A stretch of DNA of 64,000 nucleotides from Campanula takesimana (GCA_026119855.1 JAOWBW010000484.1:496001-560000); one strand, 5' to 3'. Counted from the stretch's first letter, positions 33,096 to 44,916 are shown. The notes: a model not told the origin generated them from the sequence alone. Numbers and translations: made by a program.

Positions 33096-35952
33096 TGTCA
33101 CGACCCGAAAACTAGGCTCTATTTTATTAGTAATAAATATTTTTTATTTATTTATTTTCTTATTTATTTATTTAAATTATTATTTATTTAAATATTTATG
33201 TGTGCACTTTATGTGTCATAATAAATTATGTCTAGCATTTTAATTGGTCTTTTGTGCTAGTGTAGAGTTTGGGGTCTTAAGTGTTAGTAGGGAGTGTAAG
33301 TATTTGTGAGTAGTAGGGGAGGGGCCCTAAGTGTAACTTTTTAAAACCATCTTACTTACACTCTCCATCACCACTCTCCTCCCTCACTCCCTAATTTTCC
33401 CAGCCACTTCTCTCTCTCTTCCATAGGTGAAAAAGGTAAGTTTTCTTCTCTCCTTCTCTCTTCATTATCTTCCTCTTCCTCTTGTTATTTCTCATTTCTT
33501 AAAACATGAATCATGTTTAGATCGTCGATAGGATCGTAGGAAGGCAAGAAATTTCGAGTTCCGTCACTTTTGAGAAAATCCGGGTAAGTTACTTTTCCCC
33601 CATTTTTATGCTAAAATGTTCATATCATGTTTATATAATGCTTGATGTGTTATATTGGAAGTTTGGTTGAGTTTAGAATTTATTTGGAATTTATTTGAGT
33701 TTTGATAAAAAAATGGTGTTCTTGGAATGTTGGGGTTCAAATCTTGTTGTGGGTAGCTAGATGTTGTTATTTAGGTCCATTTCAAGTTCACAAGTTGTTT
33801 TGGTGCATTATTATGCTTATTGGAAGTCTTGATTTTGAGTATTAGAGAAATGGTGAAGTTTTGGGTAAAATTTGGTTACTTGGGTTCTTCTGCGTTTTTT
33901 CTGAATTTAGGCTGTGCTCGGCCGAGCGCGTCCCTTGACTCGGCCGAGCGGAGCAGACCAGAGAGTCATAGTTTTGGAGCCGAGGTTGCTCGGCCGAGTC
34001 ATATAGAACTGCTCGGCCGAGCACCCCTCTTTTTCCAGTTTGTCCGTTTTTCGTTCGATCTTCCGGAGGCCATAACTTTCTCTTCCGGACACCGTTTTAG
34101 GCGTGTAAACTATCATTTCGAAGCTCTCTTCGAGTACTACAAGATGGAATAGGTTTTTCGGTTAAGTTATAAGTTTTATACTTCTGGATTTTATTGGGTG
34201 TTTGAGGTTAAGAGGAGTTGTATCGATCCATTGTGAACAAGTTTTGTAAATCCAATTGAGTGACTTTAATGGGTTGTTATGATCATTTTGTGATATAAGT
34301 GAGGACTTCATGCCTTGAGACCCTTTAATTGAAAGTTATTTTACTGATCGGATTGATTTTAGAATAAGACTTGGTCTAGGTTTTAGGTGATACCCTATAG
34401 TACCTAGAGGGTTGTTTTGGAACACTAAAGTGTAGGGTTTAGTCCGGTCGTGATCATGTTCTAATAAGGGTAACCTTTTGGATTCGTTTGGGTGTTTAGA
34501 ATTGGTTCGTTATGGACGGAGGTAAAGCGTGAATTGGCGATTGGGTACTTACGGTTTGATTAACCTTAAGGTGTATTCATTCTGATTTCCTAATTTGGAA
34601 TTCCAGGTGTGATGAGATGGTTGAGTTCATAGTCCTAGTATATCTTTATGAGTAAACGTTTAGGATAATTTTGGGTTATAGTTGTTATACTATTTGTGAG
34701 CGACCGTTTGGGTTGTGTTCCTTATGAATAACTTGTGGGTATCATCTTTGGAATGTATCTGGTGTGGTTCCTCTTTATGGAATTATCGTATTCTAATAAT
34801 CATTGTTGTTGTGCTCTTTATGAGAAATTCCGTTTATCGTTGTTGTGCTCTTTTATGAGAAACTTCTTGTGTTCGTTGTTGTTGAACTCTTCTTGAGTAA
34901 TCGTTTGCATCTTTTATGGTGATTAATTGGTATGATTCCCTACTTTGGAATCGATAGTTGTTTACTGTGCTAGTATTTTATTACTTAGCCTTTACTTGAA
35001 AGTCCAGCTGGTATTTTGTGTGTGTTTGGGCGATGCGAAACATTATGATGGCACAGCCAAGTCTATTGTGATGTTGACCATTGTTTTGCCCTTATTTTCC
35101 TCTTCCAGATCGGCCTTGGTTGAGACGTTTTGGAGCATGACTTTGTGGCATGGCTCCCACCCTTTGTGGCACGTTACTTTATTATTGGTTCCGGTACCGG
35201 GGTTTTCTCTTCAAGCTTTCATGCTGCTATGAAGATGTTGATTGTTGATTATTGAAGCTGCGCAGCGACCTTTATTTGGTTCTTCAGTTGGGTGAAACCT
35301 TGGCTATGTATCCACTTATGAGTGTTTATTTCAGCTTTATGTGTTGCATGATGAGCTGGTCGTTATTTCCAACCGGTATGGGACGGTTGGCGATAGGGAG
35401 CCTCTCATTTGTTGTTATATGTTTATTTATATGATTGGTTATCGGATGTTACTGTTCGACAGCATGACACTTGTTATTCCACTGCTATCTGTCTTATGTT
35501 TATTGCTATTGGTCATTGCATATTAGCATGTCATGTAGTTGCATTAGTAACTTACTGAGATTTTATCTCACCCCGTTTATTTCCATCTTTGTTTTTCCTT
35601 AACCCCCCCCAGGAGGAAAAGGATTAGGATTCGCGGATCGAGGAGGACGTCGAGAGGATTGAGATTTTGGGGCAGGTTGTTATGGATCGGTTTACATTAT
35701 TTAAATGTATAACCTTTTGGGGATAGTGTCACCATTATTGACGTCATTAAGAATTGTATATTTTATTCTTTTGGGAATAAGCCGTGGAGCTTATGTTAGT
35801 GGTACTTTGCTGATTCAAACTTGGATTTATAAAACCTTGTGTTGTCATCTTTTGGTTCAAAATGGAATTTTTAACTTCTATATTTTAGAGTTTTGGTTTT
35901 AAGTCGACGTCCAGCTCGCGATCTCGGGCCCGCGGGGTTCGGGGTCGCGACA
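33096..35952 (+). mobile_element. LTR3 of the tandem (2857 bp)
   Basis: It ends GGGGTCGCGACA and is followed by the right TSD GTCAA (35953-35957). Palindrome cluster from 33916. Private variants include CTCTTCCGGACACC (CTCATCCGGACTCC elsewhere). Confidence 0.95.
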
Positions 35953-35957
35953 GTCAA

Positions 35958-36488
35958 TCCGCTGAAAAGTCTCTTGGGGGTAGAGTGGGCGACAGCACCA
36001 AGCGGGGATGAACGGGAGATCTATTAACCTTTGTATAAAGGAAGTCGCTAGGGAATTAGGATATTAGGCAAAGGCAACCTGTAATTGGTTTGATTCGCCC
36101 ACCCGGCAGAGGGACTCAGCACTGGAGACTATCAGCCTATAGAGTTATTTAGTGCCCCCCTGCTTGCCTTAGCACCGGACGAACAGATTGACGAAGGGAA
36201 GGATTGCAGAAGAACTATCGGCCCAAGAAGTCCAAAAGACAACTTTTAGTGATCGGTTGTTAATTTGCAACATTTTGACCCTTTTACCAAACTAGACGTA
36301 CGGCTAGAACCATGGGGTTGAGATTTTTCTCCAGCTTATTGCATTTCCAGAACATATGTACTCAAAACAGTTCAAACAGAAACAACAAATACACACAAAT
36401 ATGCACAAAGTCAACCAACGGAAACGGGAGTTTGACCCACACAAAAGTGCCTTCAAAGCTTCTAAAGAGAAGTTTGCAAGCACTTTAT
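35958..36488 (-). other. Tat-NA leader, PBS-proximal part
   Basis: This is the continuation of the Tat-NA interior after the nested tandem. There is no supported gene; ORFs at 36304-36586 on both strands have no recognisable domain. CTAGACGTACGGCTAG (36292-36307) is a near-palindrome with the CGTACGG word found in this element's LTRs. Confidence 0.6.
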
Positions 36489-36508
36489 ATCCCCAGCGGA
36501 GTAGCCAC
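36489..36508 (-). other. Tat-NA primer-binding site
   Basis: The minus strand reads gTGGCTACTCCGCTGGGGAT next to the LTR. It is the Tat/Ogre PBS type with one mismatch (TGGCTACTC for TGGCGACTC). The unmutated GGAGTCGCCAC occurs inside the LTR at 36588-36598. Confidence 0.75.
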
Positions 36509-38186
36509 TGTAAGGATCCCGTCCCTGCGATAAGGTCAACACGTGTCCAAATCCGGGATGGTTCTAAACACAATGGCACAATTTAACGGAGTCGCCACAC
36601 TTTGTTAATTTTAAACCCAACAAAATGAAAAAGGTTAGAGACAAAAGGTTCGGAGGGAAGAGTTTTACGTCACCCAAGCCGCCTCAGTCAATACCGAGTC
36701 TCCCTTGTTAATTAACAAAAGTTCATGTGTGGGTGTGTGTTTTAACGGAAAATCTCTGTTTTTGACTGTTTATCAATTTTAACTGAAAAATAAGGTTTTA
36801 TTTACACAAGAAACAACAGAACAAGGGGTAAAAGGGTCATTTCCCTCTGACCCAAACCATACGTATGGATGGGATGATCTTCCCTGGGATTTTTACATTT
36901 TATCAAGAAACAGGCCAGTTCCAGGCAGAAACAGAGCATTCTGCTGAAAACTGGACTTAAACAGTTCTGATTCCAGTTTTATTTCAACACAACAAACTTA
37001 AACAAAATCATTCCTATGCCTAATGATCATCAGTTGAACCCCAAAACAAGTATTTAGGTGTGATCAAAGCAATCATTGGAGAAAATCACACAAAGGTGAT
37101 GAACATGGCCAAATGAGACAAAATGACCATTTGATGATTAAAGATGGAAACTTTATCATCAAGATGACATTTTTATACATTATTAACCTCTTAGGGACCA
37201 AATTATTGCATAAAGATTCAATCTTTATGACCCAAAATGGGATTTCAAAGCTAAATCAAAAGGTTAAGATGATAAACACAAAGGTTTTATCATCCCACAT
37301 GGTTATCATTGCCAAATCAAAGCAAAATCAACATAAAGATTTGGACTTTCACCACAAGAGTGGATCCTTAAGCCAAATACAACCTTGGGACAACATTATT
37401 TGACATAAAGATTTGATCTTTATGACCCCAAAGGGGATTTTTGAAGCTAGATCAATGTTTGGATGATAAAGATTGAAACTTTATCATCCAAATGACCATC
37501 CTTGCTACCAATAAACAACATAATTAACCAAAACATGTGCCTTTTTCATTAAAATAGATCATTAAGTTGTTATAAGTAAGAAATTCAACAAACCATGATC
37601 ATCCTTAGGTTAGAACCACTTTCACACAAAGTGTGAAGGGCACCTTGAATTATCCATGGTTTGGACTATAATGTATAACAATATATATATATAGTGCTTG
37701 AAGGACAAGACTTACAATAAGATTAAGATTAAAGTGCTTGAAGGACAAGACTTGCAATGAAATTAAGTTGCTTGAATGGACAAGACTTGCAAGAATTAAG
37801 AGATGAACAACAATAATATGAACAAGCAAAAGAGATAAGATGAAGAGAATGATGGGGGAGAATGTGGCTTCACCTATGTTTAGTTAGGCCAATCTTCCTT
37901 TCTCTTTCACTCTCAAAACACTCTCTGGAGAATTTTAGCAGAGTAACACTAACAATAATCGTCCCCCCCCCGGAATGATCAGCAAGGGCTTCAATTTATA
38001 GGCCCTGTGACCTCCCAAAGTAGCCGTACGGCTAGGGATGGTGCCTTCTGGATTTTTCCAATTTTTAATTCCATAAAGGTCCTTGTGTCCATATTTTGTC
38101 CTAGTGTGGTCTTGGCCTATCAATTTATCCCTTAATGGTGCCTAGAATTCCTCTAAGTTGGTCAAATTCAGATTGGGGTACTTACA
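36509..38186 (-). mobile_element. Tat-NA 5' LTR (1678 bp)
   Basis: This is the partner of 13951-15670, with the same TGTAAGGATCCC and GGTACTTACA ends. A TATA box complement lies at 37993-38000, with the perfect palindrome TAGCCGTACGGCTA (38021-38034) just upstream of it on the minus strand. The (TA)n tract is about 12 bp here against about 32 bp in the other LTR. Confidence 0.92.
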
Positions 38187-38340
38187 GTAACATAGTGATT
38201 TCCAGCAACCATTTTTAGTAAGTAGTTTGGCTCAGTTGTGTAAAGACTTGGACTTGGCTTTTAAGCTCTTTCAAAAGATTCTTGAAAGTGAACTAAATTT
38301 TAGTTTTTACCCAATTGGGGAATTTATCAGTCCCGAGTTC
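38187..38340. other. Right continuation of the CACTA-containing host sequence
   Basis: It starts with the TSD copy GTAAC. It was contiguous with 13950 before Tat-NA inserted. It is AT-rich with no coding signal and ends at LTR C. Confidence 0.6.
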
Positions 38341-39549
38341 TGTAGATACCCCGGGAGAGCCCACTACTTGACTAGAGCGGTGGAAGGATCCTAGGATGTC
38401 TAACTTGTTTTAATTGTAGAGTCGCCACCTATGTTATTAAGGGAACATAAGAAAAACCTAAAGAAATAGCCTAATTTATGTACAAAACCAGAGATTCGGG
38501 AGAGAAGGGTTTGGGGATTAGGTGATGGAGTGGGAAGTACTTAAACACCCACTTCGCCCCGCTTACGCGGGTCTTGCTACTATTGGTGTTCTAATGCTAA
38601 ATATCCTTATTTTAATATGAGAAAAGTGCTAACAATTATAATGTAAAGAAAATGGGAATTACAAAAGGAAATAAAAGAAAATTGTTTTATTTATAAATTT
38701 ATGCTAAAGATTAAATATCAAACAATTACATTAAGAAATGAATGGTAAATTAGAATGGAGTTTAGAATGTTGGAATGTAACCTTGACCAAACTGAAATAG
38801 GAAAGTGGCCTTTTGGTTGTATTCCTTTTTATGGGGATTGCATACACATTAAAAGAAAAGAAAAGATGAAGAAAGCAAATAAGATTAAGAGTTTAGAAGA
38901 AAAGAATAAACATTGTACCTTGTGCTTGAATGGGGAAGAACCAATTTGTCTATAGTAACCACTCTTGAAAATGAACTTTTAGTTTTAAGAGAGTTTTTGA
39001 ATCAAGAATCCTTCCTCTCTTCCATGGTGGAATGAAGAGGTATTTATAGGTGTTAGGGAAGTGTTTGTGGTCACAAAGATGGCTCTTCCCCAGATCAAGC
39101 CAAGGCATAATGTCCTTGGGGGTTACAAATCAGAAAAGGAGGGAAATTTGGCAAAATCTGAGATTCTGGAGGTGGGAAGCGCGCACATCCCAACCCCCCC
39201 CCTATGGGAGACACATGCCTGTCACAAAGGAGGGCAAAGGCGCGCACGTACCCGCCTTCAGAAAATCCATATTTTAGCCCAAAAGTTAACCCCGTTATGC
39301 AGTTAAGCCCCAAAACTAACGAAATCAGTCAGAAACTTAACGAACACTACGTAAGTCAACAAAAACCAAGTTAACAAAGACTCAAGGTTAACTTTGTCAC
39401 TTAGTCGAGTCCAATACTAACGGAGTAAGTCAAGAACTTAACGGAAAGTAACAAAAGTAAACAAAAAGTAACAAAACTTAACAGAAAAGAGGAAGATAGA
39501 GAATGTGTATGCAATCGGGACATGAGAGGTCCAAGGAAGGGTGTCTACA
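38341..39549 (-). mobile_element. LTR C: 3' LTR of a further Tat-like element (1209 bp)
   Basis: Plus-strand edges are TGTAGATACCCC and GGGTGTCTACA. On its right the minus strand reads a polypurine tract (GATGAGGGGCTC), so the element body extends to the right. It is related to, but clearly diverged from, the Tat-1 LTR and LTR D. A TATA complement lies near 39044. Decayed GCGCGCAC boxes lie at 39177-39190 and 39238-39250. The PBS-core copy AGAGTCGCCAC lies at 38418-38428. Confidence 0.85.
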
Positions 39550-39739
39550 GAGCCCCTCATCGATGTGGATTGCAAAGCAAAATGCGTCGACGAAAGAAAG
39601 ACAACCGCCAAGGACATCAACAAAAGAAAATAAAGACTCGATAAAAAGCAGGAATTATTGAAATTATGAGAGACAGGGATGCGCTCCCTGTGTGAGCGGC
39701 TTTTGTTTATAGAGGAGGTGGCGTGATCTGTTTGTAAAT
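39550..39739 (-). other. Pre-LTR block of the LTR C element
   Basis: It contains the conserved pre-LTR segment (GATTGCAAAGCAAAATGCGT then CGACGAAAG). The plus-strand LTR D has the same words in reverse complement at 61430-61476. Confidence 0.65.
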
Positions 39740-41180
39740 CTGCCGGCCGAATCCGTTAGTGAACCCGTTTGATGAATCCGTTCGTGAATCCCTTGAATGA
39801 GTCCGTTAGTGAACCTTTATTGACGAATCCGTTAGTGAATTCGTTTGATGAATCCGTTAGTGAATCCCTTGAATGAGTCCGTTGGTGAACCCTTGTTAAT
39901 GAATCCGTTAGTGAATCCGTTTGATGAATTCATTAGTGAATCCCTTGAATGAGTCCGTTGGTGAACCTTTGTTGACGAATCCGTTAGTGAATCCGTTTGA
40001 TGAATCCGTTAGTGAATCCCTTGAATGAGTCCGTTGGTGAACCTTTGTTGATGAATCCGTTAGTGAATCCGTTTGATGAATCCGTTAGTGAATCCCTTGA
40101 ATGAGTCCGTTGGTAAACTCTAGTTGACGAATCCGTTAGTGAATCCGTTTGATGAATCTGTTAGTGAATCCCTTGAATGAGTCCGTTGGTGAACCCTTGT
40201 TGACGGATCCGTTAGTGAATCTGTTTGATGAATCCGTTAGTGAATCCCTTGAATGAGTCTGTTGGTGAACCCTTGCTGACGAATCCGTTAGTGAATCCGT
40301 TTGATGAATCCGTTAGTGAATCCCTTGAATGAGTCCGTTGGTGAACCCTTGTTGACGAATCCGTTAGTGAATCCGTTTGATGAATCCGTTAGTAAAACCC
40401 TTGAATGAGTCCGTTGGTGAACCCTAATTGACGAATCCGTTAGTGAACCCGTTGGCTGAATCCGTTAGTGAATCCATTTGCTGAACCCGTTTGTGAGTCC
40501 GTTGGTCGAATCCGTTTGTGAATCCGATTGATGAGTCCGTTTGTGAACCTGTTGCTGAATCCTCTAGTGAATCCATTTGTTGAACCCGTTTGTGAGTCCC
40601 TTGGTCGAATTCATTTGTGAATCCGATGGACGAGTCCGTTTGTGAACCCGTTGGCTGAATGCGTTAGTGAATCCATTTGCTGAACCCGTTTGTGAGTCCC
40701 TTGGTCAAATCCGTTTGTGAATCCGATTGATGAGTCCGTTTGTGAACCTGTTGCTGAATCCTCTAGTGAATCCATTTGGTGAACCCGTTTGTGAGTCCCT
40801 TGGTCGAATTCATTTGTGAATCCGATGGACGAGTCCGTTTCTGAACCCGTTGGCTGAATTCGTTAGTGAATCCATTTGCTGAACCCGTTTGTGAGTCCGT
40901 TGGTCGAATCCGTTTGTGAATCCGATTGATGAGTCCGTTTGTGAACCTGTTGCTAAATCCGTTAGTGAATCCATTTGTTGAACCCGTTTGTGAGTCCCTT
41001 GGTCGAATTCGTTTGTGAATCCGATGGACGAGTCCGTTTGTGAACCCGTTGGCTGAATCCGTTAGTGAATCCATTTGTTGAACCCGTTTGTGAGTCCCTT
41101 GGTCGAATCCGTTTGTGAATCCGATGGCTGATTCCATTTGTGAACCCTTTGCTGAATCCGTTTGTGAATCCATTTATCGA
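39740..41180. repeat. 76-bp tandem repeat built of about 12-15-bp GAATCCGTTAGT subunits
   Basis: Left part (39760-40440): about nine copies of a 76-bp unit made of subunits such as GAATCCGTTAGT, GAATCCGTTTGAT, GAATCCCTTGAAT, GAGTCCGTTGGT and GAACCCTTGTTGAC. Right part (40440-41180): a longer higher-order unit with GAATCCATTTGCT and GAACCCGTTTGT. It lies in the 3' non-coding region of the LTR C element. The same 76-bp unit occurs inverted at 60433-61250. Confidence 0.9.
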
Positions 41181-42899
41181 ATGCTTGTACCTATTATATG
41201 TATGCTTTTGTATACATATGTGCTTGTGTGATATGTGAAATAGAAATTGAGAGAAAATTGTGATTGTGGTGTGATGTGATTTGGGAAGCATAGATTTCTT
41301 GAGAGAGATTTTTCGAGAATGGAGAAATTGCTTTTGTGTGCTGTGTGATTTTTTAGGAAAGTATTAATTAATGATTTTCATACCTTCACTTACCATGGCC
41401 GCTTGATTCAGGATGGAGATGTTGTGGTTTTGATGAAGATGATGAACTTCTCTTGCTTTCGATGGAATGTTGGTGAGATAACATTCTGAATGATGGGTTG
41501 GTCGTGCCAAAGACTGCCTACGTATCCCTTAAAGAGAATCAGACCAGCGTAGTTCAAGGATGATGGAGAACGTTGGGGAAGAAGCTAGGAGCAAATACTT
41601 TTACGCAAGTAAAAAGACAAGAAAAAGAAAAATAAAAATCTTTTTGTCATTTTTTTTTAAGATTAGAAGGAAAAGAATATCTATACATTTGAGAAAAAGT
41701 TTTTTTTTTAGTTCGTGGGTGAACCATTTTAAGCATTGTGTGTTTGTGAAGCCAACCCAAGATCAAGTCATGTTCGATCGAAGTCCGGATTGCCTTGTTG
41801 CTTGATTTCTGTCGTTATCGCCGCTGTGCCCAACGAAGATTGATGTCTAGCCCCAAGAGATTTGTTGGTTATGGGGATTTAAAAGACTTTTGATGCCGAG
41901 ATAAGGGGTTGCTGATTGTAAATCCCCTAGAACGCCTTTGATGTCAAACTTTGAGTGACTCGTGAAGCCCCAAGATAAATCATCTCTTGACCCGTTCAAA
42001 TGAATCGCCTTTTTTTGTTGACGTGAGCAAGCCCTAAGAGAAGATTATTGATACCAAGCTTAGAGAGGTTGCCAAGCCCCAAATGTCATGTACTTGTTGT
42101 TTGCGAGCTTCACGATGATGGAATTTGAAGACCTTTCGATGTAAAGCTCCAAATTATCTTGGAATCGGCTTGGCATTGCACCGTTTGGTAGAACTCTTGA
42201 TAGTGATCTCCTCCTTTCTTTTGCTTGGAGATGAATGGCCCTTTTTGTGGTTGGTACCCAAGTGGTGGAAGGTCCACGTGTAGCAAGGTCTTCGGAAAAT
42301 GTCTTGAGAGAGATTGTGGATGATAAGGTCTTGGCGTGATAAGGTCCCTAAATGGGTATGCTCGCTTGAGTCTTATTGAACTAAAGACGGATCTTCGGAT
42401 GCAACTAGTGCTTGAGGCGCAAGAGCCACACTTTTTGCTTTTGACCTTAGAGAAGGGGGTGCAGAATTGCAGACACATTGGGATTGGCCAAGGAATTTAC
42501 CGCTAAAACCCTAGAGTTTAGCATATTGAGACTTCCTTCATAATATCGTTGTAAGTTATTACAAGAATCATCAAATTCATTCATTACTTTGGAGCCTTCT
42601 TTCAAACCAAAAGACCTTTTGACGTGAAGTACTAGGAGACCCTTTAAGCTTGGACCACTCCCCACATTGCATTGCTCGAGTACCCTTCGCCCAAAAGATT
42701 GTTAATTGCGAAGCCCCAATATTTCCCTTTGCTTGGATCACTATAATGCCGTAGCCCAAAGATTGTAGGTTGCAAAGCCCCTTGAGACCTTTGGTGCTAA
42801 ACTTATTGAGGAAGCTTCCAATGTTGCATATGACTTTGCTGGGGCCATTGTTGGGAGATGACGTGAATTGCTTCTCGCTGAGGGAGACTTTCAAACTTG
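41181..42899. other. Decayed 3' region of the LTR C element
   Basis: No gene is supported. A copy of the CTACG pseudoknot-like motif lies at 41500-41555, with GGTC (41500-41503) opposite GACC (41542-41545), the reverse of the usual GACC/GGTC order. A degenerate phrase AAGCCCCAA / TAGCCCCAAGA recurs every 60-150 bp from 41840 to 42790, suggesting an old tandem array. Confidence 0.55.
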
Positions 42900-43330
42900 A
42901 GTGTAGCCCCTAGAGTGCCATCACCGATTGTAAGTAGAGCAAGAAAGGCCTATCCTTGATCGGGGGAACAGGCATGGGAACACATGACAAGAAGGCTTTT
43001 CGATATTCCTCTTGAGAGAGACTTTGAGGATAGTCTCACACATCTTTCTTGAGCGTAGCCCCTAGGGCTCATTAACTGTCAAATGAAGCAAAAGAATCTC
43101 TCGTTCTTGAGTCACATAGTCCCTAGGGCGTTATCATTTGTTGAGCAAAGCAAGAGACTCATCCTCGTGCGAGGAAACAAACATAAGAGGACATGGCAAG
43201 ATCTACTCCATTCTTGGAAGCCTTTTGACATACTGTAGGGGCACATGATTGAAGAAGCTTGAAAACTGAATTACATGTTGTTGCTATTCGCTGCCCAAAC
43301 CAATCGACTCACTGGGGACTATTTGTGCAA
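42900..43330 (-). pseudogene. Repeated decayed fragments of pol (RNase H region)
   Basis: Three successive segments (about 42903, 43061 and 43122) begin with TAGCCCCTAG(G/A)G-like text. They align with 5410-5530 of Tat-1, the antisense of the RNase H GAMLAQ region. The third aligns longest, through CCTCGTGCGAGGAAAC and GGAAGCCTTTTGACA. The stretch to 43330 may continue into RT. This is non-coding debris. Confidence 0.55.
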
Positions 43331-43768
43331 CCTCGTACCTCTGAATGATGGGCTCATTCTCGGATGGACCTTGGTTGCCATGGGGCTTCTTTCTCATAAA
43401 CCCAATAAATGCACATTGCAAGAACAATCTCTCTTATGACAATAACCTAAAAGGACATTTGATTGTGCCGTATCTTGTCGAGCCTTTTGCAATTCCGAAG
43501 TTGAATTGGTGGGGAATTGACTTGTTGAGGAGATTCAATGTATAACTTGTCTTCTTTAGAGGCCGGGGATCTCCTTTTCTCTTTCCCTTCTCTCTCTCAC
43601 TCTCTTATCATTTTTTTTATGACGCACCCTGTTTTTTACCTAGACCGCCCTTTCGGGTTTTCAATCTAGCGGGCATCTCTTTTGCGTGTTCATTTTGACT
43701 CGATTAATGAGAAAGTGTGCATTGACTCTAGCTGAGGATGAGAGACATGCGATTTTGCGGTGGAGACC
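43331..43768. other. Pol-end boundary of the LTR C element, with CTAGA hairpin
   Basis: A CTAGA-type hairpin lies at 43624-43674: CTAGA 43640-43644, TCTAG 43665-43669, inner CCC/GGG. This is the motif found next to the pol stop in Tat-1 and Tat-2. Pol itself is absent because the Tat-2 LTR starts at 43769. The last bases, agacc (43764-43768), are the presumed left target duplication of Tat-2. Confidence 0.6.
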
Positions 43769-44032
43769 TGTGAATACCCCTTTCCGATGAAGCGACGCAT
43801 GGGAAGTATCTTGTGATTATTCTTATTTACAAAAGGAATATTCTTAACGACATTAAAATTATGAGAGTCGCCACGCCGTTTTAATTAAAGCCAAAACATT
43901 GAAAAAAGCATTTTAGTGGGTTCGGGGGTCAAATTACAACAAGAGAAGAATATTGGACGTTATCACTCCTATTGCCCGAATGATCGGTCTTTCTATCATG
44001 ATACGGTGTGTTAGTAGTGTGTTAGTGATTTA

Positions 44033-44093
44033 GACCGGATCCGAAGATTGCCTACGTTCCTCTCAATGTGAGAAGCTCAGGTCAGCGTAGTTC
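44033..44093. other. Pseudoknot-like motif inside the Tat-2 LTR
   Basis: GACC 44033-44036 pairs with GGTC 44080-44083. CTACG 44052-44056 pairs with CGTAG 44086-44090. Inner hairpins are ATC-CGAA-GAT and CTCA-ATG-TGAG, both changed in sequence but still paired relative to the copy at 551. Repeated at 59697 and 63890 in the other LTR copies. Confidence 0.62.
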
Positions 44094-44630
44094 GCAGAGA
44101 ATTAGAATAGGCAGAAGAATCGGGATCATGCATAATGAGGGGGGAATTACCTAAAGATTAGGGTTTAGAAATAGTTCCTAGATCATCCTCGGGTTGATGA
44201 ACCCTCGATCATCATCGGCTATGAAATAACATGTAATTATGAAGATCGCAACCCTAAATATGGCATAAATAAGGTTTTAATCTATGAACACGAAGAACAT
44301 GCGAAGAACATATTATGAACATATGAATGAGCATGCAAAGAATATGAAGAAACTATGAATAAACATGTACGAACATGAATATAAAAGATCTACATTAAAA
44401 ATAATGCAAGAATACGAAGAAAAAGTTAGAAAACTTACCTATGTTGGCAAGAAATAAACCTTGGATCTTCTTGAGTGTTTGAATGTTAATTAGAGAGAAA
44501 AATAGTGTTTAGGAACTCCAAAATTCGTACTTAGAGCTCTCAAAATCGGATCCCAAAACCAATGGAATGGAGTGACTTATATAGTAAACTGAGGGGAAGA
44601 TCTGATGGTCCAGATCATCCGGCGCAAGGT

Positions 44631-44715
44631 TGGCCGCCTGGCCATTGTTGAAGCCGGTGACAAGAGTGGCCGCGTGGCCAAGATCAACGCGGAGCAAAGT
44701 TGGCCGCGTGGCCAA
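44631..44715. promoter_or_regulatory. Three TGGCCGCNTGGCCA boxes upstream of the LTR TATA box
   Basis: Boxes lie at 44631-44644, 44667-44680 and 44700-44715 (the last is TTGGCCGCGTGGCCAA). Each has arms TGGCC/GGCCA and a 4-bp centre. On the sense strand they lie about 50-140 bp upstream of the TATA box. The same box is found upstream of both antisense genes of this element. Confidence 0.72.
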
Positions 44716-44916
44716 GGATGCCGGCTGACTTGATTCTTAAGCTAGGGTTTCTGCATGGTTTTAAGGAAACCATTTACTACCTAATTTGATAGATTTTGTC
44801 ATAAATGAGATATTTCGCGAATCCGGGACAAGTCTTTGTAAGGTTTCTAATTCCTATAAAGTCCTTGTATTTTTGGGAAATTCCTAATAAACTCATTTTC
44901 AGGTCGGGTACTAACA

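Larger units (their letters stand above)
21768..35952 (+). mobile_element. Three-LTR tandem of a gag-only chromovirus-like element, TSD GTCAA
   Basis: The order is LTR1 (21768-24621), internal 1 (24622-27430), LTR2 (27431-30286), internal 2 (30287-33095), LTR3 (33096-35952). The LTR1-LTR2 and LTR2-LTR3 periods are 5,663 and 5,665 bp. A single perfect duplication GTCAA flanks the whole array (21763-21767, 35953-35957) and none flanks the middle LTR. One insertion followed by unequal recombination between LTRs explains this. Each internal region has a PBS of the initiator-Met type and a polypurine tract, but only a broken gag. Confidence 0.95.
13951..38186 (-). mobile_element. Tat-NA: non-autonomous Tat-like element without gag-pol, TSD GTAAC
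   Basis: Matching LTRs (13951-15670 and 36509-38186) both read TGTAAGGATCCC...GGTACTTACA. They are flanked by a perfect GTAAC duplication (13946-13950, 38187-38191). The PBS lies left of the right-hand LTR and the polypurine tract lies right of the left-hand LTR, so the element runs on the minus strand. Without the nested 14.2-kb insertion (21768-35952 plus one TSD) its interior is about 6.6 kb. No gag, protease, RT, RNase H or integrase was found in it; it is mostly tandem arrays. It must have used proteins in trans, presumably from a Tat relative. Confidence 0.92.
43769..44916 (-). mobile_element. Tat-2 3' LTR (1148 bp)
   Basis: Minus-strand ends are TGTTAGTACCC and GGGGTATTCACA. TATATAAG (complement of 44577-44584) is preceded on the minus strand by three TGGCCGCNTGGCCA boxes (44631-44715). 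It contains a pseudoknot-like motif at 44033-44093 and the PBS-core copy AGAGTCGCCAC at 43864-43874. Confidence 0.93.

Noticed and set aside
14318..36875. Apparent compensatory change between CCATCCGTACGGATGG and its copy in the other Tat-NA LTR
   Set aside because: The two substitutions are not at paired positions of the 16-bp palindrome; the 12-bp palindrome in the second LTR has a shifted centre and may be chance.
40763..41173. Minus-strand ORF with NGFTNGF-type repeats
   Set aside because: Translation of the GAATCCGTT satellite-like array, not a gene.
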